DNA from: Corynebacterium amycolatum
GTDB lineage: Bacteria; Actinomycetota; Actinomycetes; Mycobacteriales; Mycobacteriaceae
Reading direction: 5' to 3'
Length of the DNA: 64,000 nucleotides
Assembly (NCBI RefSeq): GCF_016889425.1
Contig: NZ_CP069513.1
Location: 62,001-126,000, forward strand
This document shows, in pieces, positions 19,832-28,566 of this stretch (position 1 is its first letter; each line of letters starts with the position of its first letter). The notes below the pieces were generated by a model. It was not told the DNA's origin, did no database searches, and saw only the letters and a list, made by a program, of their open reading frames with translations. A program made the position numbers and the translations under genes.

Positions 19832-21286
19832 CTAGTAGCGGTAGTGCTCTGGCTTATACGGACCCTCGACATCAACGCCGATGTATTCGGCCTGTTCCTT
19901 GGACAGCCGGGTGAGCTCGCCGCCAAGTGCCTCGACGTGAATGCGAGCGACCTTCTCATCCAGAATCTTCGGAAGACGGTGGACAGAGTTGTCGTACTTT
20001 TCGCCGTTGCAGTAGAGCTCAATCTGAGCGATTGTCTGGTCGGTGAAGGAGGTCGACATTACGAAGGACGGGTGTCCGGTGGCATTGCCCAGGTTGAGCA
20101 AACGCCCCTCGGAAAGCACGATCAGAGAGCGCTCTTCGCCGTCAGCATGCGGGAAGATGTACTCGGTGACCTGCGGCTTGATCTCCACACGACGGACATC
20201 ATCGCGATGGTGCAGGCTGTGCATGTCAATCTCGTTGTCGAAGTGCCCGATGTTGCCCAGCAGCGCGTGGTTCTTCATCTGCTGCATGTGCTCGAAAGTA
20301 ATGACGTCCTTGTTGCCTGTGGCGGTGATGACAATGTCGACATCTGCGATGACGCTCTCAGTAGCGACAACGTCGAAACCGTCCATCAATGCCTGCAATG
20401 CGTTAATCGGGTCGGCCTCGGTGACCTGAACGCGAGCGCCCTGGCCAACCAGTGCCTCTGCGCACCCCTTACCCACGTCACCGTAGCCACAGACCAGTAC
20501 GTTCTTGCCCCCAACCAGCATGTCGGTACCGCGGTTGATGCCGTCCAGAAGGCTGTGACGGGTGCCGTACTTGTTATCGAACTTGGACTTGGTGACCGCA
20601 TCGTTGACGTTCATGGCCGGGAATGGCAGCACTCCCTGCTCTGCGAAGTGGTAGAGGCGGTGGACACCAGTGGTGGTCTCCTCTGTGACACCCTTCACCG
20701 ACTCTGCAATTCGGTGCCAACGGCCGGCATCCTTCTCCAGGCTGGCGCGAAGCATGTCCTTGAAGGCAATAAACTCATCCGAATCCGACTCTTCTGCAGG
20801 CGGCACCAGGCCAGCATCCTCGAATTCCATGCCCTTAATGACAGCCATGGTAGCGTCGCCGCCGTCGTCCAGAATCATGTTGGCATCTTCATCGCCCCAG
20901 TCGAAGATGCGGTCGAGGCACCACCAGTACTCTTCCAGTGTCTCGCCCTTCCAAGCGAAAACCGGAACACCCTGCGGGTCCTCCGGAGTGCCGTTTCGCC
21001 CAACGACGACTGCCGCAGCGGCCTCATCCTGGGTGGAGAAGATGTTGCACGAGGCCCAGCGGACCTGTGCGCCCAGCGCCGTCAACGTCTCGATGAGCAC
21101 TGCGGTTTGAACCGTCATGTGAATGGAGCCGGAAATACGGGCACCGGCCAGTGGCTGCTGCTCCGCGTACTCTTCGCGCAGCGCCATTAGACCTGGCATC
21201 TCGTGCTCAGCCAGACGAATCTGGTGACGACCGGCCTCAGCCAGGGAGAGGTCTGCAACCTTGAAATCAATGTTCTTCGAGGACAT
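19832..21286 (-). CDS. ahcY: Adenosylhomocysteinase
   Basis: NAD-dependent hydrolysis of S-adenosylhomocysteine to homocysteine and adenosine in the methyl cycle; 484 residues, the usual bacterial length. Landmarks are [18 protein letters not shown] near the N-terminus, the NAD-binding [40 protein letters not shown] and the C-terminal KPEHYRY ending. Its stop is 45 bases from the tmk start and may be cotranscribed with it. Confidence 0.97.
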   Translation of the reverse strand: MSSKNIDFKVADLSLAEAGRHQIRLAEHEMPGLMALREEYAEQQPLAGARISGSIHMTVQTAVLIETLTALGAQVRWASCNIFSTQDEAAAAVVVGRNGTPEDPQGVPVFAWKGETLEEYWWCLDRIFDWGDEDANMILDDGGDATMAVIKGMEFEDAGLVPPAEESDSDEFIAFKDMLRASLEKDAGRWHRIAESVKGVTEETTTGVHRLYHFAEQGVLPFPAMNVNDAVTKSKFDNKYGTRHSLLDGINRGTDMLVGGKNVLVCGYGDVGKGCAEALVGQGARVQVTEADPINALQALMDGFDVVATESVIADVDIVITATGNKDVITFEHMQQMKNHALLGNIGHFDNEIDMHSLHHRDDVRRVEIKPQVTEYIFPHADGEERSLIVLSEGRLLNLGNATGHPSFVMSTSFTDQTIAQIELYCNGEKYDNSVHRLPKILDEKVARIHVEALGGELTRLSKEQAEYIGVDVEGPYKPEHYRY

Positions 21287-21353
21287 GTAACGCTTTCTCT
21301 AGATTCTTTGACGTGAGATTCTTCTTAAAGAATTACTACTGGGGACGCGAGAG

Positions 21354-21728
21354 TTACTCTACCGCTTCGACGCAGTTTTCCAGCGCCGCCTGGTCAGACT
21401 CACTGAGTTCCCCCAGAAGACTATCGAACACCTCGGATGCGATAGCCAACGCATCTTCCTCGCTGCCGTGCGCCTCGGAGATTCCCTCCCGGATGAAGCT
21501 GTAGTCCTCCACAATGTCACCGCCGCTAAATGGCGCACCATTCCAAATTGCAATGATCACAGCCGCCGCGAGTGCGCATGCTTTCTCATCGCTATTTTCG
21601 GAATCCACCCCAATGCGGCCAGCATCAATCAATGCACCAACACGATCCTGTGAGTCGAGATCCTGAACCTCATCGAAGAGTTCAATGACCGAATCGCTAC
21701 CAAAAATCTCAGTATCCCAGATGGACAT
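21354..21728 (-). CDS. DUF4259 domain protein
   Basis: Small acidic protein, 124 residues, that opens MSIWDTEIFGSDSVIELFDE, the characteristic start of the DUF4259 family. Alpha-helical, no signal peptide, function unknown. The start is the ATG at 21728; a longer frame to 21860 would add a basic segment not seen in the family. AAAGGAG lies about 14 bases before this ATG, which is a little far. Confidence 0.75.
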   Translation of the reverse strand: MSIWDTEIFGSDSVIELFDEVQDLDSQDRVGALIDAGRIGVDSENSDEKACALAAAVIIAIWNGAPFSGGDIVEDYSFIREGISEAHGSEEDALAIASEVFDSLLGELSESDQAALENCVEAVE

Positions 21729-22078
21729 GATAGGTGGCCACGCTCCTTTCGCGCTTCGAACCAATAGCCAGTTTTCGTCTATCGACGAGCGCTTTCCAAA
21801 GAGCGCTTTTCGACGAGCCCACGGTAATCTGGCCGCCGACCTAAAAGCTGTCGCCTGCACGTACCGCTAGCCGGAAAACCGCATGTGGCCTTACCGAAGT
21901 TCTACCCGACTTTTCGTCACTTTTACAGTTCGAGAGACATATTTAATCCCTTCAACACAAATTTCACCCTAGAGAGAAGATAACGGGCATGTTAAGTTAG
22001 TTCCCAGACCTCGTAATGCAACTGTTATCTTTTTCGTTACAGGGCGACCTCACGCATGACACGAAAGGAGTACCTACC
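21729..22078. other. Intergenic region between divergent genes
   Basis: About 350 bases with no gene I can support. They include a nine-base direct repeat GAGCGCTTT (21787-21795 and 21801-21809), an AT-rich stretch at 21930-22040 likely to hold the promoter of the lipoprotein gene, and its ribosome binding site AAAGGAG at about 22064-22070. Confidence 0.5.
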
Positions 22079-22855
22079 ATGGTGAAGAAGGCTTTTGGAG
22101 CTCTTCTGCTCGCAGCCCTTCCCCTGAGCGCTTCGCTCGTAGGCTGCTCCGATAGCAGTGCCGCCAAGGGGGCGAATCCGGAAAACGCCGGCTCTCAGTC
22201 GAAAATGGAGACCTCTGCTCCACTGCCTCCAGTTCCTAGTGATGCCGAGCTGCAGCAGACCACTGAACCGAATTCAGATTCCTCGCTGACTGAGACGAAC
22301 GGCAGTCTAGTACCTCGTCCGACCACGTCATCGAGCACCGAAATCGTTGAGGATCCGTACCTGCCACCGCAGGCCTACATCCCCCCGACTTCCACAAGCT
22401 CAAGTGCGACAACTCCGACGTCGACGACATCGACACCTCCGACGACCACAGAGACCACAGAGCCCACCTCTGACGACATATCTTCGCCGACGCCCAGCAA
22501 GCCGGTGCCACTGCTACCGGAAGATAACTCGGAAAAGCCGAACGACAGTCTTCCGGAAGGCGACGGTGGTGCAGCAGCTGAGCCGAAGCCGCCTTCATCG
22601 CAGGCGCAGTCCCAGTCGGGTACGCAAACTACAACTCCGTCCGAGACTCCTCAGAAAACTCCTTCGAAGGAACCGACATCCCCGAAGGAGCCGACACCTC
22701 CGAAGAGCCAGACCTCTTCGAAGGACCAGACCCCTTCGACGGAGAAGGACACCACTGGCGGCAATGGGGCTAGCAATAGCAAGATTTCCCCAATCCCGGA
22801 AAAGCCGAAGGACTCCGGATTCCTGGGAAATTTCTTCGATAACGACGAGGACTAA
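22079..22855 (+). CDS. Secreted Ser/Thr/Pro-rich lipoprotein, unknown function
   Basis: A 258-residue protein with a lipoprotein signal peptide (MVKKAFGALLL... lipobox LVGC, cysteine near residue 22). Almost everything after the cysteine is low complexity: Ser, Thr, Pro, Glu and Lys, with Lys-Glu-Pro-Thr and Pro-Pro-Lys style repeats near 195-225 and no recognizable fold. This composition suggests a wall-spanning or glycosylated stalk. Start chosen at 22079 because AAAGGAG lies eight bases before it and the signal peptide begins there. Its stop overlaps the manA stop. Confidence 0.75.
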   Translation: MVKKAFGALLLAALPLSASLVGCSDSSAAKGANPENAGSQSKMETSAPLPPVPSDAELQQTTEPNSDSSLTETNGSLVPRPTTSSSTEIVEDPYLPPQAYIPPTSTSSSATTPTSTTSTPPTTTETTEPTSDDISSPTPSKPVPLLPEDNSEKPNDSLPEGDGGAAAEPKPPSSQAQSQSGTQTTTPSETPQKTPSKEPTSPKEPTPPKSQTSSKDQTPSTEKDTTGGNGASNSKISPIPEKPKDSGFLGNFFDNDED

Positions 22856-24054
22856 CCCACCCGCGGGACGGTCGCGACAAAGACGGTTGCCCCGTCTTGG
22901 CGCGCAGTCAGCTCAATATCAACTGCGTCGACAGCCGGAACCCAGGCCGCATGGCCGCTGGGAACCTCAACCACGGAGTCGTCGTGACGCAACGCCACCG
23001 TGCCCGCTGTAGACAACACAACCGTGGCGGATTCTTCGTCGAGCAGAACATGTTCGCCCGGCTCCAGGTCCCGCGAACGAAGGCGGAACTCGCGCACCGG
23101 CGCGTCATAGTCATTCCAGCCATCATCGGTCAGCCACGACTGCAGCACCGGATCTGGCAGCGGTCGGAAAGAGAGCACGCGCAGTAGCTCCACGACATCG
23201 ACGTGCTTAGAGGTCAGCCCTCCGCGCAGCACGTTGTCGGAGTTGGCCATGATTTCCACGCCCATGCCATTGAGGTAAGCATGCAGCTGTCCCGCACCAA
23301 GGTAGATGGCTTCGCCCGGCTGTAAGCGAAGGCGATTAAGCAGCATCGACCCCAGGACTCCCGGATCCCCCGGATACTTTCGAGCCAGTTCGCAAGTGGT
23401 CTCGGCCACTCGCGAGAACTCCTCGTCATCGCCACTGTAATCCGCGCACTTGGCAGCCACGGCCTTGACCAGCTCATCGAGGACATCCTGGGGCAACGTC
23501 AACCACGTTGTAAACAATGCCCGCAGAGCACTCTCGTCATCGGCGGCATCGAGCAGTCCCATGTAGTGGTCGAGCTCCGGTACCGCCAGCGTCGCGAGCA
23601 ACTCCTTCGTGCGCTCCACCGGGCGGAATCCGGCCAACGCGTCGAAGGTAGTCAGGGCGACAATAAGTTCTGGCTTGTGGTTGTTGTCCCGGTAATTGCG
23701 GAAATGTGCAGTGGCCGGAATGCCCTCCGCATTTTCGCGTGCAAATCCCTCCTGAGCTTCTGCCAAGGTGGGGTGTGCCTGCAGCGATAGCGGCTCATCG
23801 GCTGCGAGCAGCTTCAACAGGAACGGCAGCCTGCCGTTGTCGGTGTCAATTGCATATCCGAGCGCAGCTGCCGGATCCTGCGCAATGAGCTCGTCCAGCG
23901 GCGTGCCGGCCACCGTGGCCGATGCCAGTGCATGCGCACCAAACCACAGTTCCGCCCAGGGCTTCGATGTGGGAGCGTCCGCACCGGTGATTCTCGCCAA
24001 ATGTGTACGAGACCCCCAGGGGTACGACTGCAGCACGGGGTCCAACAGCTCCAT
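22852..24054 (-). CDS. manA: Mannose-6-phosphate isomerase, class I
   Basis: Zinc enzyme that interconverts fructose-6-phosphate and mannose-6-phosphate, feeding GDP-mannose for mannan, lipoarabinomannan and glycolipid synthesis; 400 residues. The zinc-binding and active-site segments are LSLQAHPTLAEAQEGF, NNHKPELIVAL and LGAGQLHAYLNGMGVEIMA. It sits at the end of a leftward sugar-metabolism group with the TobH-like and phosphomannomutase genes (Rv3255c-Rv3257c order). Confidence 0.96.
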   Translation of the reverse strand: MELLDPVLQSYPWGSRTHLARITGADAPTSKPWAELWFGAHALASATVAGTPLDELIAQDPAAALGYAIDTDNGRLPFLLKLLAADEPLSLQAHPTLAEAQEGFARENAEGIPATAHFRNYRDNNHKPELIVALTTFDALAGFRPVERTKELLATLAVPELDHYMGLLDAADDESALRALFTTWLTLPQDVLDELVKAVAAKCADYSGDDEEFSRVAETTCELARKYPGDPGVLGSMLLNRLRLQPGEAIYLGAGQLHAYLNGMGVEIMANSDNVLRGGLTSKHVDVVELLRVLSFRPLPDPVLQSWLTDDGWNDYDAPVREFRLRSRDLEPGEHVLLDEESATVVLSTAGTVALRHDDSVVEVPSGHAAWVPAVDAVDIELTARQDGATVFVATVPRVG

Positions 24055-24102
24055 GCCCGTATCACTCCTCTAATAGTCACTTCTGGCGCAAGCACGCCAA
24101 TC

Positions 24103-24130
24103 TCACCGAAGGCCCAAAAGCCTTCGGTGA
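24103..24130 (-). terminator. Perfect hairpin between the TobH-like gene and manA
   Basis: Eleven-base arms TCACCGAAGGC and GCCTTCGGTGA surround a six-base loop. It lies 11 bases after the TobH-like stop on the minus strand and upstream of manA. No T-run follows, so it may act as an attenuator or RNA-stability element instead of a full terminator. Confidence 0.55.
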
Positions 24131-24140
24131 CACCCGGCGA

Positions 24141-25169
24141 TTACGCAGAAAACGCCGCAATCGCACCAACTCTGGCTGCAGCAACACATACTTCAACCAA
24201 TGGATGATGAGTCTCCGCATCGAGCGCAGGGCACTCCACACGAGCCCATCCAACCTCGCCGTAGTGGTCCCGGTAGTGGCCCACATTGTTCGGCGCAGCT
24301 AAAACAATCGCCCCCAACGGTAGCACTGTCGCCCCTTCATCCCCACCATCAATGAACGGGTCATAGAAAATATCACGGCTTTCCTGGGGCTCTGCAGCGA
24401 GCAACGCGCCCACACTAAGAGACAATTCGCTTATCGACGACGCTGCCGAGACCACGCCTGCCTCAAGCATCTGTAACGATGCCAGTTCCGCTACCGGTGC
24501 CAGCGCCGAGGTCGTCGACACTCCAAGCATTCTGCGGCCTGCCACCCACTGCGCTACCTGCCGCGCGGGATTAACTGTTTCATCTCGCTGCGGAGCACAG
24601 GCGGCAATATCGGCGTCCACCGCATCAGCGACTTCCTCCACGACCCCGGCCGGAGCCAGGGTGGTGGCACCACATTCGGTGAGCGCGCTGGCGATGGCAC
24701 CGACATAGGCGGTAAAGGACGCGGACTCCGCCATCGCCGGGCGCGGAACCACAACCGTATCGGGGCTACCGGCGGCACGCAGTGGCCCTTCACCGGGATC
24801 CACCACGACCGTGGCAGCACCTCGCCTATCAGCTTCAGCCAGAGCTGCCCCCAGTGGGCTGCCGGGGTTGTCGTCACAGACGATGACCAAGTCGAGGGCA
24901 CCGACATAACTGGGCAACTGATGCGCAATTACCACCGGGCAGCGGATGTCGTCGGCAAGCGCGCGCACGGATTCGGCAGCGAGCTGCGCCCGACGATTTC
25001 CCACGAGGATGACCGCACTGCGCGGCAGTGGAAGTTGAGCAAACGCACCCCCGCGAGTCGCGGAAGCAGCAGCTCTGAGACCTGCACCGGCAGTGGCCAT
25101 ACGGTAGAACAGGGCCTCTTGGCGCGGGTTATGGGAGGAGTCGAATGACGAGGTCATACTCCCAAGCAT
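24141..25169 (-). CDS. TobH-like SIS-domain protein
   Basis: A 342-residue protein matching the actinobacterial TobH/Rv3256c family between manA and the phosphomannomutase gene. It looks like a phosphosugar isomerase (SIS) fold: an N-terminal Rossmann-like segment (SAVILVGNRRAQLAAESV, then LVIVCDDNPGSPLG) and a bifunctional PGI/PMI-like C-terminal half. No catalytic role is established. Start is ATG at 25169 with another in-frame ATG at 25157; neither has a well-spaced ribosome binding site. Confidence 0.75.
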   Translation of the reverse strand: MLGSMTSSFDSSHNPRQEALFYRMATAGAGLRAAASATRGGAFAQLPLPRSAVILVGNRRAQLAAESVRALADDIRCPVVIAHQLPSYVGALDLVIVCDDNPGSPLGAALAEADRRGAATVVVDPGEGPLRAAGSPDTVVVPRPAMAESASFTAYVGAIASALTECGATTLAPAGVVEEVADAVDADIAACAPQRDETVNPARQVAQWVAGRRMLGVSTTSALAPVAELASLQMLEAGVVSAASSISELSLSVGALLAAEPQESRDIFYDPFIDGGDEGATVLPLGAIVLAAPNNVGHYRDHYGEVGWARVECPALDAETHHPLVEVCVAAARVGAIAAFSA

Positions 25170-25195
25170 GCCTGAAAACGGGCGCGTGGGGTTGA

Positions 25196-26575
25196 TTAAC
25201 CGCGGATGATGCCGAGAACTTCGTCGACAAGAGCGTCGACCTCAGCACGCGTCGGAGCCTCGACGTTCAGACGCAGCAGCGGCTCCGTATTGGAGGCCCG
25301 GACGTTGAACCACGCCTTGGAGTCCGCCAGCTCAATGGTCAGGCCATCCATCCAGTCCGAGGACTCCGTGCGATCGGCAAACGCGGCCTCGATTTCCTTC
25401 TGCTTGGCCTGCTGCTCCTCGGCGCTGCCCAGGCGGGAATTAATCTCACCGGAGGCCTCGTAGCGGTTGTACTCGGCCATGAATTCACTCAGCGGCTTGT
25501 TCTGCTCGGCCAGTGCGGCCAGGACATGCATGGCAGCCAGCATGCCGGAGTCTGCGTTGAAGAATTCCTTGAAGTAGTAGTGCGCTGAATGCTCGCCACC
25601 AAAAACAGCACTGTGCTCGGCCATTTGCGCCTTAATAAAGGAGTGCCCAACACGGGTACGAACCGGAGTTCCGCCGTTTTCCACAATCATCTCCGGCACG
25701 ACGTGCGAGGTGATCAGGTTATGGATGATAGCCGCACCCGGGTTCTGCTCCAGGTAGCGGGTGGCCACCAACGCACAGATGGCCGATGGGCTGACCGGGT
25801 TGCCCTTCTCGTCGACGACGAAGCAGCGGTCAGCGTCGCCATCGAAGGCAATACCGATGTCTGCGCCCTGCTCCACCGTAAACTTCTGTAGGTCAACGAG
25901 GTTGGCGGGCTCCAATGGATTGGCCTCGTGATTCGGGAAGTTGCCGTCGAGCTCAAAGTAGAGGTCAGCAACATCCATGTCTTCTCCGAGCACTGCCGGA
26001 ACTGTCAGTCCCCCCATACCGTTACCGGCATCGACTGCAACCTTCAGGCGACGGCCGGAGCGGATGTCGACCAGCCCATGGAGGAACGCCGCGTAATCCT
26101 GCAGAACATCCTCACGATCAATTTCGCCCGGAGTGCCGGTGTACTCCGGGATTCCGTCGACAAGCAGATCCTTAATCTGAGCAAGCCCTGTCTCCTGCCC
26201 GATTGGGCGGGCCAGCGAACGGCACATCTTGATGCCGTTGTATTCAGCTGGGTTGTGGCTGGCAGTGAACATCGCGCCCGGGCATTCCCTTACTCCGGAG
26301 GCGAAATACAGCTCGTCCGTAGAGGTCAGGCCGAGCAGGGTGACATTGAGCCCCTGCGCTGCCGCGCCATCGGCGAAACTAGCCGCCAACTCCGGCGAGG
26401 ACTCACGCATATCGTGACCAACTACGGCACGCGTTGCGCCCTCTGAACGCATGATGTGCCCAAAGGCGGCGCCGATGGCTCCGACAAGGTCCGCGTCGAT
26501 GCCCTCACCGACAACACCGCGCACGTCATAGGCCTTGATGACGGCATCCAAATCGGAACGATTGTAAGTGCCCAC
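25196..26575 (-). CDS. manB: Phosphomannomutase/phosphoglucomutase
   Basis: Alpha-D-phosphohexomutase, 459 residues, converting mannose-6-phosphate to mannose-1-phosphate. The phosphoserine loop is TASHNPAEYNG, the metal loop FDGDADRCFVVD, the sugar-binding loop GGEHSAHYYFKEF, and the phosphate-binding loop RASNTEPLLRLN. The start is GTG at 26573-26575 (VGTYNRSDLD) because AGAGG lies six bases before it. A longer frame to 26626 has no ribosome binding site. It corresponds to Rv3257c. Confidence 0.93.
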   Translation of the reverse strand: MGTYNRSDLDAVIKAYDVRGVVGEGIDADLVGAIGAAFGHIMRSEGATRAVVGHDMRESSPELAASFADGAAAQGLNVTLLGLTSTDELYFASGVRECPGAMFTASHNPAEYNGIKMCRSLARPIGQETGLAQIKDLLVDGIPEYTGTPGEIDREDVLQDYAAFLHGLVDIRSGRRLKVAVDAGNGMGGLTVPAVLGEDMDVADLYFELDGNFPNHEANPLEPANLVDLQKFTVEQGADIGIAFDGDADRCFVVDEKGNPVSPSAICALVATRYLEQNPGAAIIHNLITSHVVPEMIVENGGTPVRTRVGHSFIKAQMAEHSAVFGGEHSAHYYFKEFFNADSGMLAAMHVLAALAEQNKPLSEFMAEYNRYEASGEINSRLGSAEEQQAKQKEIEAAFADRTESSDWMDGLTIELADSKAWFNVRASNTEPLLRLNVEAPTRAEVDALVDEVLGIIRG

Positions 26576-26691
26576 GAAAAACCTCTCTGGGTAAGTATCA
26601 GTGTTGTGAAAAATGATACTAGCCACAGAGAGGCTCTCACAAAGAAATGCCGCGGCAAGATGGCATGAGCTGGGGCACGGCGCCCGCCCCG

Positions 26692-27099
26692 TTAGTCGTC
26701 CGAATCCTCCGGATCGCGAACTACATGCAGGTGACCGCGCGCGGATTTCCGCGTCGACGGGTGACGGCTGGAATCAATCTTGTAGGTCTGCGGACGGTTG
26801 TCGACCTCATCCCGCAACACCAGGCCAGTCGCGTTGCGGCCAGCTTCACGGACGGCTTCCGCCAATGCGGTCAAATCATCATCGTCCTGGGCGGGCGTCG
26901 GCACGTCGTAACGCACGAGCTCCCAACCCAGCGGTGCGGTGATGGAACGCGCGTGCTTCTCACAGAGATCCCAGCTATGCGGTTCGGACGCGGCGGCGAG
27001 CGGACCCACCACAGCCGTCGACTCCGCGTAGGCATACGTCAACGTAGCTACGGCAGGTTTGCCACAGCCGGGCCGGCAACAACGTCTAAAAACACTCAC
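26692..27099 (-). CDS. DUF3499 family protein
   Basis: A 135-residue protein opening SVFRRCCRPGCGKPAVATLTY, with an internal DLCEKHARSITAP. The N-terminal Cys-x5-Cys and later Cys/His residues could bind zinc. This is the actinobacterial DUF3499 family (Rv3258c) found between the mutase and the Rv3259-type gene. GTG start. Function unknown. Confidence 0.8.
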   Translation of the reverse strand: MSVFRRCCRPGCGKPAVATLTYAYAESTAVVGPLAAASEPHSWDLCEKHARSITAPLGWELVRYDVPTPAQDDDDLTALAEAVREAGRNATGLVLRDEVDNRPQTYKIDSSRHPSTRKSARGHLHVVRDPEDSDD

Positions 27100-27271
27100 G
27101 GCATCAAAGTCTAGACCCTAACTTTAAGTTTCGATAGTTTTTCTCCCACTCCGGGCGTTTTCGCTTTCCGACGCTCCCCCGGAGCACCCCAGCCTTACCC
27201 AGCAAACCCGCGACATGGCCGAAAGTTGACCTCACCCACGTTGACAGGCCGACCGATTATGCTCAACAAAT

Positions 27272-27754
27272 ATGAATTCATCGGCTTATACTCCGCGCTC
27301 GTTGCGACGCTCACTGCGACGCGGTCGCGGACCTCGGGGGCCTCTGCTGCCGCCGGAAGTACCTCGTTGGAAGAGCCGTTCAGAAGCTTTTGACCAGGCG
27401 GTTATTGACGCCTATGCCCCATTGGATCAGCGCTGGTCCCGACAACTGTCGCACCTGGACATCGCCATCGATACGATTCCTCGCATGCAGTTGCGCCCGG
27501 ACATGTACTTCCCGGAAGAGGTTGTCGCTGACGGACCTGTCCCACTGGGACGGCTTATCCCTGCTGGCATTGACCGCATAGGCAACCCCACCCGCCCCTG
27601 CGTAGTAGTGTTCCGCCGCCCCATTGAGCGCCGTGTGTCGGGCCGAGTGGAACTGGACCGGATGCTGCAATATGTACTGACCCGCCTGGTGGCGGTATAT
27701 CTGGGTATTGATCCGGTTGAGGTGGACCCTAGTTTCGACGAAAACTTCCTGTAG
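27272..27754 (+). CDS. Rv3259-type metallopeptidase-like protein, active site lost
   Basis: A 160-residue protein with a basic N-terminus (RSLRRSLRRGRGPRG) followed by a zincin-like domain. The family (pfam Zincin_1-like) normally carries HExxHxxGxxD. Here the aligned segment reads VLTRLVAVYLGIDP, keeping only the Gly and Asp, so no zinc-dependent peptidase activity is expected. The position next to DUF3499 and whiB2 matches Rv3259. TATGCT eight bases before the ATG could be a -10 element for a leaderless mRNA, without a good -35. Confidence 0.75.
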   Translation: MNSSAYTPRSLRRSLRRGRGPRGPLLPPEVPRWKSRSEAFDQAVIDAYAPLDQRWSRQLSHLDIAIDTIPRMQLRPDMYFPEEVVADGPVPLGRLIPAGIDRIGNPTRPCVVVFRRPIERRVSGRVELDRMLQYVLTRLVAVYLGIDPVEVDPSFDENFL

Positions 27755-27803
27755 AAAGCTCTCTTCTAAGGAGCTCCCTAGAGAGCAGAAAAACCCGTTC
27801 AAC

Positions 27804-27834
27804 GAAAAATCCCCCAGGGTATTACCCAAGGGGA
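27804..27834 (-). terminator. Terminator of whiB2
   Basis: Outer stem tcccc/gggga (27810-27814 with 27830-27834) and inner stem ggg/ccc enclose a five-base loop. On the minus strand five T-rich bases follow. It lies between the whiB2 stop and the convergent Rv3259-type gene and may serve both. Confidence 0.7.
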
Positions 27835-27877
27835 AACTGCGAGGTCGAGAGAAGGATAAAAACCGACCCCAGCCTTC

Positions 27878-28246
27878 CTAGCCAATCTGCCGCTTCAAAC
27901 GGCGGCGCTCACGCTCAGAGAGGCCACCCCAAATACCGAAGCGCTCATCATGCTCGAGAGCAAACTCCAGGCATTCATCTCGCACACCACAAGCACGACA
28001 AATACGCTTTGCTTCGCGAGTGGATCCACCCTTCTCAGGGAAGAAAGCTTCTGGATCAGTCTGGGCACACAGAGCCTGCTCCTGCCAGTCCTGATCGACG
28101 GCTTCAAACAACCCCGAAAGGTCATCTGCCCACTCTGTCAACGGCCGAGGCTGGTTTTCAGAGGAGCTATCGTTCACAGCGATGTCACCCGCATTCGTCT
28201 CACTATCCACAGCAGAGCCGCCATCAAACATGCTGGACTTTTCCAT
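27878..28246 (-). CDS. whiB2: WhiB-family regulator, WhiB2/WhmD type
   Basis: Iron-sulfur transcription factor, 122 residues. The four cluster cysteines are in QALCAQTDPEAFF, ICRACG (CxxC) and DECLEF. The turn motif GIWGGLSERERRRLKR follows and ends in a basic tail. WhiB2 homologues (Rv3260c; WhcD in C. glutamicum) act in cell division and septation. The start is ATG 28246 with GGAGG eight bases before it; a longer frame to 28312 lacks support. The N-terminal 50 residues are acidic and poorly conserved. Confidence 0.92.
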   Translation of the reverse strand: MEKSSMFDGGSAVDSETNAGDIAVNDSSSENQPRPLTEWADDLSGLFEAVDQDWQEQALCAQTDPEAFFPEKGGSTREAKRICRACGVRDECLEFALEHDERFGIWGGLSERERRRLKRQIG

Positions 28247-28566
28247 GCCGAGGGCCTCCTGATGGTTGTTGCTGCGGGTCTTTAAATTGGGCTTAGTGTG
28301 CGAAACACACATTTGTGATTACACACGTGTAACCCACCATCGGTCAAGCCGAATAGAGAATTTGCCCCAATACTTTTCATTGCCCCTGAAGCCCCTCCCC
28401 CCGCGTTGGGGATTAAGTTCAGGTTGAAGGATGGTGCCTGAACCCTAAACCTGCCACCTGAACTCAACCACATTCACCACATGCCTCTCACCAGCAACTT
28501 TGGCGATACTCCGGCAATTCTAATCAGATATTGCCGACAAAAGTCTGACACGCCGAAGGCTGCAGA
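28247..28566. promoter_or_regulatory. whiB2 upstream region with CCTGAAC repeats
   Basis: About 320 bases without a gene. The sequence CCTGAAC occurs at 28437-28443 and 28457-28463 and in inverted form (GTTCAGG) at 28418-28424, giving an inverted pair 26 bases across and a direct pair 20 bases apart. A near copy (CCTGAAG) lies at 28385. They lie 140-220 bases upstream of whiB2 and could bind a regulator. A clear promoter was not identified. Confidence 0.35.

Noticed and set aside
19700..21190. A 496-codon open frame opposite tmk and ahcY
   Set aside because: Antisense to two well-supported enzymes with full motifs; no ribosome binding site or family match.
22347..23012. Arg-rich 221-codon frame overlapping the lipoprotein
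   Set aside because: It is a +1 frame shadow of the low-complexity Ser/Thr/Pro region; the lipoprotein frame has a signal peptide, lipobox and ribosome binding site.
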